Positions 44,952-54,031 of a DNA stretch of 64,000 bases are shown piece after piece. The stretch is from Candidatus Neomarinimicrobiota bacterium (GTDB taxonomy: Bacteria; Fidelibacterota; UBA2242; B5-G15), in assembly GCA_017656425.1 (NCBI GenBank), contig JACDNV010000002.1, positions 62,001 through 126,000 of the forward strand, read 5' to 3'. The notes under the pieces were generated by a model. That model had not been told where the DNA came from. It worked only from the letters and a program-made list of their open reading frames with translations, and did not search any database. The number at the start of each line of letters is the position of its first letter. Within the stretch, counting starts at the first letter, position 1. Made by a program: the position numbers and the translations under genes.

Positions 44952-46078
44952 AAATTATTTCAGTAGGTCCTTATTATCCTTTTAGAGGGGGCATTTCAAC
45001 ATTTAATGGCCTGCTTTGTTATCATCTTCGAAAAAAAGGGTATGAGGTTATCCCAATAAGCTTTAAGCGTTTATATCCTGGTATTTTTTTCCCTGGTAAG
45101 ACTCAATTTGAAGAAAATATATCTCCGGCACGAAATGTTTCAATACGAATTATAGATTCGTTGAATCCAGTTTCATGGTATAAAGCCGGAAAATTAATAG
45201 CCACTATGAAGCCAGATCTTGTTATATTCCACCACTGGCATTCGTTTTTTGCACCAATATACTCAAGGATTAGTTCATTTTTAAAGAGGAAGACAGACTG
45301 TAAACTTTTAGTAATATGCCATAATATTTTTCCCCATGAACCGAATTTTTTTGATAAGTTATTTTTAAAAAGATTTTTCAATAAACTTGATGGTTTTATT
45401 CTTCTCACTGGGAAATTGCTCGAGCAACTGAACTTATTGGTTGATGATCCCTTATATCGAATATCGCCTCATCCTTTATATAATCATTTCCCAGATGCAC
45501 TGGATAGGCAAATTGCTCGGTATAGGCTTGGTATAAAAGAGGAAAGAGTCATTTTGTATTTTGGATTGGTAAGAGAGTATAAAGGCATCGATTATCTGAT
45601 AAAAAGTGTTGATAAGATATGCTCCGTGTTTCCAGTAAGAGTTTTAATTGTTGGAGAATTTTATATAGATAAAAATGACTTTCTAAAGATACTTGAAAAC
45701 GTAGAAAATAAGCATTTAGTAACCATTGTTGACAGATATGTGAGTGATGAAGAGGTAAGTCTTTATTTTTCTGCTACTGACCTAATAGTATTGCCATATA
45801 GAGAAGCAACACAGAGTGGTGTGATTAAGATTGCTTATCATTATGATAAACCAGTGGTTGTGACTGATGTTGGTGGTCTAAGGGAGGATGTAATAGATGG
45901 AAAAACAGGATTTGTGGTCCCTCCGATGGATGTGACAAAGTTATCTGAGGCAATAATAAAGTTTTTTAATGAAAATTATATGAATGTTTTTAGCAATAAT
46001 ATAAAAAGGTTTAAAAGAAAATATAGTTGGAATGGATTGGTCTCCACGATATTGGATTTGTATAGTGAATTGAGATGA
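44948..46078 (+). CDS. Glycosyltransferase family 4 (group 1)
   Basis: 376 residues with a GT-B fold: N-terminal glycine-rich loop YPFRGGISTFNGLL, a linker, and a C-terminal half with ILYFGLVREYKGIDYLIKSV, VSLYFSATDLIVLPYREATQ (the donor-binding E-x7-E region) and DVGGLREDVIDGKTGFVVPP. It overlaps both neighbours by four bases. Sugar specificity is unknown. Confidence 0.9.
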   Translation: MKIISVGPYYPFRGGISTFNGLLCYHLRKKGYEVIPISFKRLYPGIFFPGKTQFEENISPARNVSIRIIDSLNPVSWYKAGKLIATMKPDLVIFHHWHSFFAPIYSRISSFLKRKTDCKLLVICHNIFPHEPNFFDKLFLKRFFNKLDGFILLTGKLLEQLNLLVDDPLYRISPHPLYNHFPDALDRQIARYRLGIKEERVILYFGLVREYKGIDYLIKSVDKICSVFPVRVLIVGEFYIDKNDFLKILENVENKHLVTIVDRYVSDEEVSLYFSATDLIVLPYREATQSGVIKIAYHYDKPVVVTDVGGLREDVIDGKTGFVVPPMDVTKLSEAIIKFFNENYMNVFSNNIKRFKRKYSWNGLVSTILDLYSELR

Positions 46079-46917
46079 AGGTAGCAATTATAGTTTTGAA
46101 CTGGAATCAACCAGAAACTACTCATGAATGTGTGGATAGTCTACGAAATATTGAGTATAGAGACCATGTGATTATTGTTGTGGATAATGGAAGTGATATT
46201 GAAAAGTATAATAGATTGTTAAGTCTTATTAAAGAAAATGAAAGCATTAAGATAGTACGAAGTGGAAAAAATTTATTGTATGCAGGTGGGAATAATTTTG
46301 GTTATGAATATGCTAAAAGGTTTGATCCTGATTATGTACTTTTTCTGAATAATGATACTATAGTTGATAGACAATTTTTAAGAAGGCTTGTAGATTTTAT
46401 GGATAAGCACAATGATGTTGGTGTGGTTAGTCCGAAAATTTATTACAGTGAAAAACCTGATACGATCTGGCATGCAGGTGGATATGTGAATTTTTTGACA
46501 GGGAAAATTGCACATTATGGACTAAGGGAGAAGGATGACAGTAGGTGGAATGTAGCTCGTGAAGTAGACTATGTTAGTGGATGTGCCCTTTTTATAAGAA
46601 GACAAGTTTTCGATAGAATTGGTGGCTTTGATGAAAGTTTTGGTATTTATACAGAAGATGTGGATTTATGCTTTAGAGTAAAAAAGATGGGATATAAAGT
46701 TGTTTATGTGTCAGATTCTATAATATGGCATAAGCTTTCTATATCCTCTGGAGGAAATGTTTCTTTTTTTAAAATATGGAATAAATTCAAGAGTAATATA
46801 AAATTTTTTCTAAGGCATTGTCCTTACTATATGTTGCCCATCACTATTACAATGTATTTGGTAACATCTGTAGTAGCTTTATTAATTTTAAAGTTAGGAT
46901 TCAAGCCAGAAAGATAA
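46075..46917 (+). CDS. Glycosyltransferase family 2 (rhamnosyltransferase-like)
   Basis: 280 residues. IIVLNWNQPETTHECVDSLR, VVDNGSD, AGGNNFGYEYAKR, LFLNNDTIVD, WHAGGYVNFLTGKIAHYG, VSGCALFIRRQVFDRIGGFD and the ED motif in YTEDVDLCFRVKKMGYK are typical of WcaA/RfbN-like transferases. A hydrophobic C-terminal segment may anchor it. The last 24 bases overlap the 3' end of the convergent sulfotransferase gene. Confidence 0.9.
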   Translation: MKVAIIVLNWNQPETTHECVDSLRNIEYRDHVIIVVDNGSDIEKYNRLLSLIKENESIKIVRSGKNLLYAGGNNFGYEYAKRFDPDYVLFLNNDTIVDRQFLRRLVDFMDKHNDVGVVSPKIYYSEKPDTIWHAGGYVNFLTGKIAHYGLREKDDSRWNVAREVDYVSGCALFIRRQVFDRIGGFDESFGIYTEDVDLCFRVKKMGYKVVYVSDSIIWHKLSISSGGNVSFFKIWNKFKSNIKFFLRHCPYYMLPITITMYLVTSVVALLILKLGFKPER

Positions 46918-47847
46918 GTCCCTTCCTATTAAATCAGACAATTTTACTATGTCTTCTCTATAAAAGTCGGTTAGTGCCCTTCTAGCATTAATATCTATGG
47001 TGGGATTTTCTTTAGTTTTGGGAATTAATTTTAAGATGTTTTGCTTTAATTTCTCAGGAAGTTTTCTTATGAATTTTTCTCTGATCCCGTATCTATTTAG
47101 AATTCTAACGACTTTTTGGAATAGTGGGGATGGTATTTCAGATTTGTTATAAACATTTGTGATTATGTCAGTATTAGTTTTTAAATTCAGAAAAGCAAAT
47201 AGTTCAAGAATAACGTTTTGCAAGTCATTAATGATGTCGTCAAATAGGATTATTTTGACCTGTTCCAAAGGAAAGTTATCCAGATATCTTTTTACTTGTT
47301 TATGATATAGACCTAAATCAAGATATAAATGAGCTACTCCCCAAGACCTATCTTTTATAGATTCATAGTCATAAAAAACCTCTTTTAAAAAGTCATTATA
47401 GGTCGTGAGACCGTCTTTCAAGTTCATTAGAAAATGCGAAAAAGCTCTATCTATAGGGTTCCGCAGTGAAATTATAATTTTTGCATATGGTATGTGCTTT
47501 TTTATTTCAATGGCAGCTACTTCTGAGTATAAGTAACTAGTACTTGCTTCACCAATAGCTTTGAAGCCTTTTGCATTTTTAAATAGGGCTTTGTATGAAT
47601 TAAAATCTTTTATAAAAGCGACATGTTTATTTGGAATGTTATCCTCGTTTTTTATTATTAGTGGTTCTCTTTTATAATCCTTTCGGAATTTTCTTGATTC
47701 GATATCTTTACTAAAGAAGTTTGGCTCTTTTACTGGAGACATATATACGTCAGGGTGTGATTTTAGATAGTTGTATATAGAGGTAGTTCCTGCTTTTGCA
47801 GCTCCAACTATGAAGAAGTTAGGTAGGATGAGATCATGAATATTCAT
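46894..47847 (-). CDS. PAPS-dependent sulfotransferase (membrane-independent domain)
   Basis: 317 residues. The 5'-phosphosulfate loop is FIVGAAKAGTTSIYNYLKSH and the 3'-phosphate motif is IIISLRNPIDRAFSHFLMN, as in heparan- and nodulation-type sulfotransferases. It is the only gene of the locus on the minus strand, ending inside the last codons of the preceding glycosyltransferase. It probably transfers sulfate to the surface glycan. No PAPS synthesis genes are in the window. Confidence 0.9.
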   Translation of the reverse strand: MNIHDLILPNFFIVGAAKAGTTSIYNYLKSHPDVYMSPVKEPNFFSKDIESRKFRKDYKREPLIIKNEDNIPNKHVAFIKDFNSYKALFKNAKGFKAIGEASTSYLYSEVAAIEIKKHIPYAKIIISLRNPIDRAFSHFLMNLKDGLTTYNDFLKEVFYDYESIKDRSWGVAHLYLDLGLYHKQVKRYLDNFPLEQVKIILFDDIINDLQNVILELFAFLNLKTNTDIITNVYNKSEIPSPLFQKVVRILNRYGIREKFIRKLPEKLKQNILKLIPKTKENPTIDINARRALTDFYREDIVKLSDLIGRDLSFWLES

Positions 47848-48129
47848 TTTTATCCTCAGTGAATTTAACTAAAATGTTGAGGATTTTGAAATATATTTTG
47901 GGAAAGTGTATTAGCGAAATATTTTAAAGGAATTTCATTAATCTGGTATAGTAAATATTTAGAATAGTTAAAGTGTTATGAAAGAATCGCGATAATGCTT
48001 TTTTCACTGTTAAAAACGATTCAAAAATCAGATAGCATATTGTTTGATGATGCTATAGACGAAGTTTTTTTATTTCTATTTTGGGCTTATTTTAATAATA
48101 TAATCAGTTCTAAGTAAGGAGATGTTTCT
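47848..48129. other. Intergenic region upstream of divergent genes
   Basis: AT-rich, no ORF I can support. It should contain the promoter of the minus-strand sulfotransferase, but no good -35/-10 pair stands out. Confidence 0.3.
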
Positions 48130-48258
48130 ATGTACTGTATCTATTTAGCAGTTGGACTTGGCGTTAGAATGAGGAAAAAAATTCCGAAACAATTTTTAAG
48201 AGTATACGGTAAGCCAATTATGATATATGCATTAGAAGCAAGTTTGTATTGGAATTAA
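48130..48258 (+). pseudogene. Remnant of an IspD-type cytidylyltransferase (N-terminal fragment)
   Basis: 42 codons with AAGGAG (48116-48121) before the ATG. The sequence IYLAVGLGVRMRKKIPKQFL, then VYGKPIMIYALEA, matches the nucleotide-binding start of IspD/TarI enzymes, where the usual form is AGGxGxRM...PKQFL...GKPI. The AGG is already changed to AVG. It stops at TAA 48256-48258. Further downstream (48259-48465) there is another scrap, MLDANFTEDLSNITKPPTAI followed by DVVEFYLLDKADVIDAQPI, that I cannot assign; 48466-48577 shows nothing. Confidence 0.7.
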
Positions 48259-48577
48259 TGAAAGTAAAAGAAAAAGTCGATATTTCAACAATCCCGGTTC
48301 CATTTGGAGTTTCTGTTAGAATGTTATGATATGTTAGATGCAAATTTTACAGAAGACTTATCCAATATCACGAAACCGCCTACTGCAATTGATGTAGTTG
48401 AATTTTACTTACTTGATAAAGCAGATGTTATTGATGCCCAGCCTATACTTGTAATGGAAATATAAAGGAAAGATAGTTATTATTTTAGTAGAATTATTGT
48501 TTAATTGGGCGCTTTGATTTAAGATGATTTATTGTATTACTATATGAGAAAACTGAGTTATAATTTAAGGTATTATT

Positions 48578-49732
48578 ATGGGAAATTATAAAAGGAAAAT
48601 GGTCTGGTTTTCCGAAATTAGGTGGGATTTTATGATGACACGGAAACAGCAGATATTGAAACGATTTCCAAAATATTGGAAAATATTATTTATTGAACCT
48701 GTAGTATTAGATAAAAAACCTCATTTCATACCTAAAAGGGAAAACAATATATACATCGTAACGATTCCCTATTTGAGAGGTAGCAATAAAAAATTATTAA
48801 GCAAATTTATATATAATAGAATAGTGAGTGTGTTTATTAAAATTTTTGGTGAATTTACAGCGCTTTTTTGGATCTATATTTTAGGATTTTCTGGGAGAGA
48901 TAGAGTTGTAGCACTTAGTAGCATTCATTGGGGCGATTTTGCTTCCAGATTAAAAGCAAAAGTAAAATTTTATGATTGTAATGATGATCATTTGAAATTT
49001 GCGGAAAATTGTCCGTGGGCGCAGAAATTTCTAAAAAAATATTTATCGACGTGCAATTTTATGACTTATGTTAGTGAAGAATTGAATGAAAAGATTCAAA
49101 GAGTATTTAGAATAAAATCCTATCTTGTAAGTAATGGTGTGGATTTTGAACATTTTAGTAAAAGAAGAGAGCCTCCTGAACAGATCAGAAATTTTAAAAA
49201 GCCAATAATTGGATATGCTGGTACTATAGACTATATTGATTATTCTTTACTTCAAGATCTATCACGTGTTTATGAGAATTGCAGTATTATATTAATAGGT
49301 CCAGAAATAAGGGGTAGTTTTTTGAAGAATTACATCATAGAGAGAAAGCTGAAGAATGTTCATTACTTGGGTAGAGTTGATTATCATTTATTACCTTGTT
49401 ATACTCAATCATTTGATGTTGCTGTAATTCCGTTTAAAAAAGATGAAATTTCCAAATCACTGAATCCAAACAAGCTTTATGAATATTTAGCGGCAGGGTT
49501 AAAGGTAGTTACGATGGATTTTTCAAAGAGGATTAGGGAACTAAAGGGTATAATCTATGTTGCAAAGACAAAGGATGAATTCGTAAGATTAGTGGGTAAA
49601 GCAATTAAAGCTGAACTGCCTCCAAAATCGCTGGAGATTGCAAAGAAGAATGACTGGAGAGAAATTTCTGAAAGACTTTGTCAAATTATAGAGGAACATT
49701 TAAATCGTTATGATAATAAAGAATATTCTTAA
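48578..49732 (+). CDS. Glycosyltransferase family 4-like (TuaH-like)
   Basis: 384 residues. It begins MVWFSEIRWDFMMTRKQQIL, includes KFYDCNDDHLKFAENCPWAQ, VSNGVDFEHF, PIIGYAGTIDYIDYSLLQDL, FDVAVIPFKKDEISKSLNPN and KLYEYLAAGLKVV. These are features of GT-B enzymes annotated as TuaH or GT4/GT1 that use nucleotide sugars in exopolysaccharide assembly. It overlaps the flippase gene by 23 bases. Confidence 0.87.
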   Translation: MGNYKRKMVWFSEIRWDFMMTRKQQILKRFPKYWKILFIEPVVLDKKPHFIPKRENNIYIVTIPYLRGSNKKLLSKFIYNRIVSVFIKIFGEFTALFWIYILGFSGRDRVVALSSIHWGDFASRLKAKVKFYDCNDDHLKFAENCPWAQKFLKKYLSTCNFMTYVSEELNEKIQRVFRIKSYLVSNGVDFEHFSKRREPPEQIRNFKKPIIGYAGTIDYIDYSLLQDLSRVYENCSIILIGPEIRGSFLKNYIIERKLKNVHYLGRVDYHLLPCYTQSFDVAVIPFKKDEISKSLNPNKLYEYLAAGLKVVTMDFSKRIRELKGIIYVAKTKDEFVRLVGKAIKAELPPKSLEIAKKNDWREISERLCQIIEEHLNRYDNKEYS

Positions 49733-51011
49733 AAAAGGTACTTTTGCATCCAATGTAGCAATACTATCTTCAGGCAGCGTTTTAGGACAGCTGATTGTTT
49801 TTTTGATATCACCTGTTTTAACCCGGGTTTTTCAAGCAGAGGCATTTGCTAATCTTGCTGTAGTCGTATCTATATACTCTATTATTGGTTCAATTGTTAC
49901 TCTAAGGTATGAAATGGCTATTCCATTAGTTAAAGATGAAAGGGATTGTAATGCGCTAATAGTTCTAAATTTTTTACTGGCATTAGCATTAATTTCAATA
50001 ATATCAATAATTTTCTTTTTGTTTAAGGAACCTATTTCACTTATTTTAAAATTGAGAATGAATAAATACATAATTTATATTTTACCTCTGTCTATTTTTT
50101 TTGAGGCTTTAAGAAATATTTTTAGGTTTGTTTATATTAGAAGTGAAAACTATAAGGCTCTTTCTTTGAGTGCCGTAATAAGAAGTTCCAGCATATCGAC
50201 ATTTCAACTATTTTTTGGATTTGTTATAGCAATGAAAAAATTAGGATTAATATTCGGACATATTATAGGACAAATGTTTGAATTATTGTGGCTTGTGTTT
50301 AAATATTTTAAAAAAGGATGGGCAGAGTTTTTAAAGAATATAAGCTTTTCACGAATGTTATATAATGCAAAGAAATATAAAAATTTCCCAATATACTCCA
50401 GCTGGAATATATTATTGAATAAATTGAGTTTAAATTTGCCAGTATTATTACTTGTGACTTTTTATCCAAAAGAACTAGTCGGTTTATATGCCTTAAGCAT
50501 TCGAGTTCTAAATACTCCTTTTAACATATTGGGAAATTCAATTGGGCAGGTTTATTATCAGCAGATTTCGAAGTATTTGCGAAATAATATTAAGATAACA
50601 AAATTTGTTATAACTACGTCTTTGAAACTTTTTATAATAGTACTTTTTCCATTATTAGTCATTAAATTTTGGGGAGAAGAAATATTCATGTTCGTTTTTG
50701 GTAACGAGTGGTCAGAAAGTGGAAAAGTTGCTTCACTATTGGTTCCACTATATTTGACAAGATTGACAGTTTCACCAATTAGTTCTATTTTTGCAGCGAC
50801 AAATAAACAATATGTATCTTTAATATGGCAGTTTATTTACTTAGCAGGAATTTTTATGTGCTTATATTTACCACGGGGTTCCATCCAGTTCTTTGAAATG
50901 GTTAATATTTTCTCGCTGGTTGTTACTCTTCTATATATCATATTATTTTTATTTGTCATTATTGTTGTAAAATTAGCTGATAGAAAGATTACAAGAGATG
51001 GGACTATTTAA
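49710..51011 (+). CDS. Polysaccharide flippase (Wzx/MOP family)
   Basis: 433 residues with about 12 hydrophobic segments. The N-terminus SNVAILSSGSVLGQLIVFLI and SPVLTRVFQAEAFANLAVVV is typical of Wzx-type transporters, and later SSIFAATNKQYVSLIWQF also fits. It should flip lipid-linked repeat units across the inner membrane. No Wzy polymerase is obvious in the window; the YfhO-type protein is a different class. It overlaps the second sulfotransferase gene. Confidence 0.88.
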   Translation: MIIKNILKKGTFASNVAILSSGSVLGQLIVFLISPVLTRVFQAEAFANLAVVVSIYSIIGSIVTLRYEMAIPLVKDERDCNALIVLNFLLALALISIISIIFFLFKEPISLILKLRMNKYIIYILPLSIFFEALRNIFRFVYIRSENYKALSLSAVIRSSSISTFQLFFGFVIAMKKLGLIFGHIIGQMFELLWLVFKYFKKGWAEFLKNISFSRMLYNAKKYKNFPIYSSWNILLNKLSLNLPVLLLVTFYPKELVGLYALSIRVLNTPFNILGNSIGQVYYQQISKYLRNNIKITKFVITTSLKLFIIVLFPLLVIKFWGEEIFMFVFGNEWSESGKVASLLVPLYLTRLTVSPISSIFAATNKQYVSLIWQFIYLAGIFMCLYLPRGSIQFFEMVNIFSLVVTLLYIILFLFVIIVVKLADRKITRDGTI

Positions 51012-51924
51012 GAAAGCGATAAATAATGTATTAGAACCTGTTGAATATTTTTTATACGTAGCCAATAGAGGGCGAAAATTTTATCCTCCAATATTTATAA
51101 TTGGTGCTCCAAGATCATCTTCAACTCTCTTCTATCAATCTGTTATTTATAGTTTCGACGTGTGTTACATATCTAATTTTATGAGCAATTTTTATAAAGT
51201 CCCTATTACAGGTTGGATACTTCAGAAGTTATTGTTCACGGTAGAAAGATCGGAGGATTTTAAATCTTATTATGGAAGAACAAGAGGTCCACTTGGTCCA
51301 AGCGAGGCAGCGGATTTCTGGTATCAATGGTTTCCAAAAGGGATGAATGTTTATGTAGAAAAAGATCAAATTGGATTAAGAAAAGTGAAGAGTATTAGAA
51401 ATAGAATTTCTTTAATTTCAAGAATTTCTGGGAAACCGGTTGTTTTTAAAAATTTGTATAATAGTATGAGAATAAAGCCTTTATATGAAGCATTTAACCA
51501 AGCCATTTTTGTAGTTTGTAAAAGAAATCCAGTTTATATAATTCAATCAATACTGCTTTCACGTATAAGCCAAACAGGTGGAATAAATAAATGGTGGTCT
51601 GTACCGCCTAAGGGTGTTGAAAAAATTATCAAGATGGATCCTATTAAACAGGTTGCTATGCAGGTTTATCTAATATATAGGCAAATCGAAGAGGACCTAA
51701 AAAGTATAGGGACTGAAAGAATATATTATGTTGAATATGAGTATCTATGTGAAAAACCTTTTGTGGTATTAAACAATTTTAAAAAGAAATTGAAAGCATT
51801 TGGAGTTAATTTAAAGCAGAAAAGAAATCCTCCTGATAAATTTCAAAATTCAAATAGAATAAGAGTTGATGATGATATGTTCAGCAGAATAGTAAAAGAA
51901 GTGAACTTACTATGGAAGAATTAG
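50998..51924 (+). CDS. Sulfotransferase family protein
   Basis: 308 residues. The PAPS loop is PIFIIGAPRSSSTLFYQSVI, and FVVCKRNPVYIIQSILLSRI is the 3'-phosphate region. The extra segment GRTRGPLGPSEAADFWYQWF is common in bacterial stf-like proteins of capsule loci. It differs strongly from the sulfotransferase at 46894, so the glycan may be sulfated at two positions. It overlaps both neighbours by 13-14 bases. Confidence 0.85.
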   Translation: MGLFKKAINNVLEPVEYFLYVANRGRKFYPPIFIIGAPRSSSTLFYQSVIYSFDVCYISNFMSNFYKVPITGWILQKLLFTVERSEDFKSYYGRTRGPLGPSEAADFWYQWFPKGMNVYVEKDQIGLRKVKSIRNRISLISRISGKPVVFKNLYNSMRIKPLYEAFNQAIFVVCKRNPVYIIQSILLSRISQTGGINKWWSVPPKGVEKIIKMDPIKQVAMQVYLIYRQIEEDLKSIGTERIYYVEYEYLCEKPFVVLNNFKKKLKAFGVNLKQKRNPPDKFQNSNRIRVDDDMFSRIVKEVNLLWKN

Positions 51925-52856
51925 GCAAGGACATACTCTTTTCGGATGAAATTCAAGAAAACCTGCCTATTTTTTTAAAAAAGTGGTGGCTTGATGTTGT
52001 CGCCTCCAATAGATGGCATTATATTGCTTCAAGGAAAAATAATTTAATCGTTATTTGGCCAATACTACATGAGAAGAAATTTTTTCTCAAGATTTCAAGA
52101 ATGCCTCCATTTACTCAGTATTTGGGACCTTATATATTAAAAGACAAGAATATGTCAATTTCGATTTCAGAGGAAATTGAGATTTATGAGTCTCTATTAA
52201 AAAAAATCTCCATTTATAATGTTTTTAAACAGAGACTGAATCTTGGAGTGAAGAATTTACTGCCATTTATCTGGCAGAAATTTAATACTTCGGTAAGATA
52301 TACATATAGAATTGATACGAGCCAAAAAATGTTAGGTAATATTTTTAAGAATATGTCAGCTACTAGAAGAAGAAAGATCAAAAAAGGTTCTGAGGTATTG
52401 GTTGCCGAAAAGGGTACAGTGAATGAAAAATTTCTGCAATTAATTATGAGAACTTTTATAAGGAAGCATGAAAACATCCCAGATTCAATAGACCTGTTGA
52501 CAGATATATATAAACAATCCATGAAAAATGATTCAGGTGTAATTATTAATGCAAAAAAACAAAATAGCGATGAAATTTGGGGTACAGCATTTTTCGTACA
52601 AGACAAATTTGCTCTTTATTACTTAATAGGTGCATATGATGATAAAGTAGATAAGGAAGGTTTAACATCATCTTTTTTAATATGGGAAGGAATTAAGCTA
52701 GCTAAGGAAAAAGGATTAGTTTTTGATTTTGAGGGATCTGTTTTGAAAGGAGTCGAGTATTTTTTTCGTTCCTTCGGTGGTGAGCTTAATCCTTATTATG
52801 AAGTTTCAAGAATAAAACCAAGTGTATTAAATTTTATTTATAGGAGGTTAAAGTAA
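51912..52856 (+). CDS. FemAB/GNAT-like acyl or aminoacyl transferase
   Basis: 314 residues. Two weakly related halves of FemAB/GNAT type; the second contains KNMSATRRRKIKKGSEVLVA and, near the end, EGLTSSFLIWEGIKLAKEKG then VFDFEGSVLKGVEYFFRSFG, the typical acetyltransf_6/FemAB signature. Such enzymes accompany polysaccharide loci and may modify sugars with an acyl or amino acid group. It overlaps the sulfotransferase by 13 bases and precedes the deacetylase-like gene by 8 bases. Confidence 0.8.
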   Translation: MEELGKDILFSDEIQENLPIFLKKWWLDVVASNRWHYIASRKNNLIVIWPILHEKKFFLKISRMPPFTQYLGPYILKDKNMSISISEEIEIYESLLKKISIYNVFKQRLNLGVKNLLPFIWQKFNTSVRYTYRIDTSQKMLGNIFKNMSATRRRKIKKGSEVLVAEKGTVNEKFLQLIMRTFIRKHENIPDSIDLLTDIYKQSMKNDSGVIINAKKQNSDEIWGTAFFVQDKFALYYLIGAYDDKVDKEGLTSSFLIWEGIKLAKEKGLVFDFEGSVLKGVEYFFRSFGGELNPYYEVSRIKPSVLNFIYRRLK

Positions 52857-52864
52857 CAAATAAC

Positions 52865-54031
52865 ATGGATATCAATTTATTTAAGCTTATAATTGGTGAT
52901 TATAATAATCCCAATGTTAAGGATTTTGTTCCCGATTTCGCATATTCTCCGTTGAATATAATAGGAAAGCTATATTATCCAGTAGTGGATGAATACTGGC
53001 TTAATAAAGGCGGTTTTAAACCAATATGGCCTAATAATAAGCCCTATGCTGTATGCATAACACATGACATTGATCATGTAAGTCGGTATAATATTCTGCA
53101 AAATTTTAAAACAATAACCAAAGCTGTTAAAACAATGACCAGAGGCAGAATGAAGAAGAATTTATCGATGGGTGTTGATTCATTTCTGAATGTTTTTTGT
53201 GGGTTAACTAAATCAAGTGATCCCTATTCAAATCTTGATCTGATTTATAATGTTGAGAAGAGGAGTAATATCAGATCTACACTATTTTTTCCTCCAGAAA
53301 AAGTAGAAAAGAGACATTATTCGGATTGTGTTTATAGATTTAGGGATAAAATTACATTTTATGATAAGAAAATCTGTATCGAAGAAATTGTCAAGATTTT
53401 TAAGAGAGATGGATTTGAAATAGGGCTACATTCACAATGGTATGCTCTTGACAGTATAGATGATTTTCTTAAGGAAAAAACTCAGTTAGAGAATTTACTA
53501 AATGAAAATATTTTATCTCATAGAGCACATTTTTTAAGATTTGATAATAAAAGAAGTCCAGAAATATATAAAAGAGCGGGAATATTATATGACTCAACTT
53601 TGGGATTTAATGATAACATTGGATTTCGAAGAGGCACGTCATATCCATTTTATCTTTACGATATTAATAATAATAATAAAAAACTTGATGTTTTAGAGAT
53701 TCCTTTAATAATTCAGGATAGTGCAATGTTTGTGAAGACCAAGGGTATGCGAATAGAAAGAGAAATGGCACTCCGTTACATTTATGAAATTAAAGAAAGA
53801 GTAAAAAATACCGGTGGAGTACTGACAGTTCTATGGCATCCTCATGAGATGAGAAATGAGGAGTATTATTTAACATTTATGGATATGATAAAGATGCTGA
53901 AAGAGGATGATCCATGGTTTGGAACAATGTCAGAAATTGGTGAATGGTGGAAAAAAGAGGTTAAAATTGATTTGGTTGAATTTTTAAGAGATAATTTTGA
54001 TGGAGGTAGAATTAATGAGGGAAAAGAATAA
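52865..54031 (+). CDS. Polysaccharide deacetylase-like protein (NodB fold)
   Basis: 388 residues. The metal-binding motif is ITHDIDHVSRYN, followed by SNIRSTLFFPPEK, FEIGLHSQWYALDSIDDFLK, SHRAHFLRFD and VLTVLWHPHEMR at the end. These match the carbohydrate-esterase-4 / DUF7033-type group that accompanies EPS loci. It would remove acetyl groups from the glycan, if catalytic. It overlaps the YfhO-type gene. Confidence 0.82.
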   Translation: MDINLFKLIIGDYNNPNVKDFVPDFAYSPLNIIGKLYYPVVDEYWLNKGGFKPIWPNNKPYAVCITHDIDHVSRYNILQNFKTITKAVKTMTRGRMKKNLSMGVDSFLNVFCGLTKSSDPYSNLDLIYNVEKRSNIRSTLFFPPEKVEKRHYSDCVYRFRDKITFYDKKICIEEIVKIFKRDGFEIGLHSQWYALDSIDDFLKEKTQLENLLNENILSHRAHFLRFDNKRSPEIYKRAGILYDSTLGFNDNIGFRRGTSYPFYLYDINNNNKKLDVLEIPLIIQDSAMFVKTKGMRIEREMALRYIYEIKERVKNTGGVLTVLWHPHEMRNEEYYLTFMDMIKMLKEDDPWFGTMSEIGEWWKKEVKIDLVEFLRDNFDGGRINEGKE

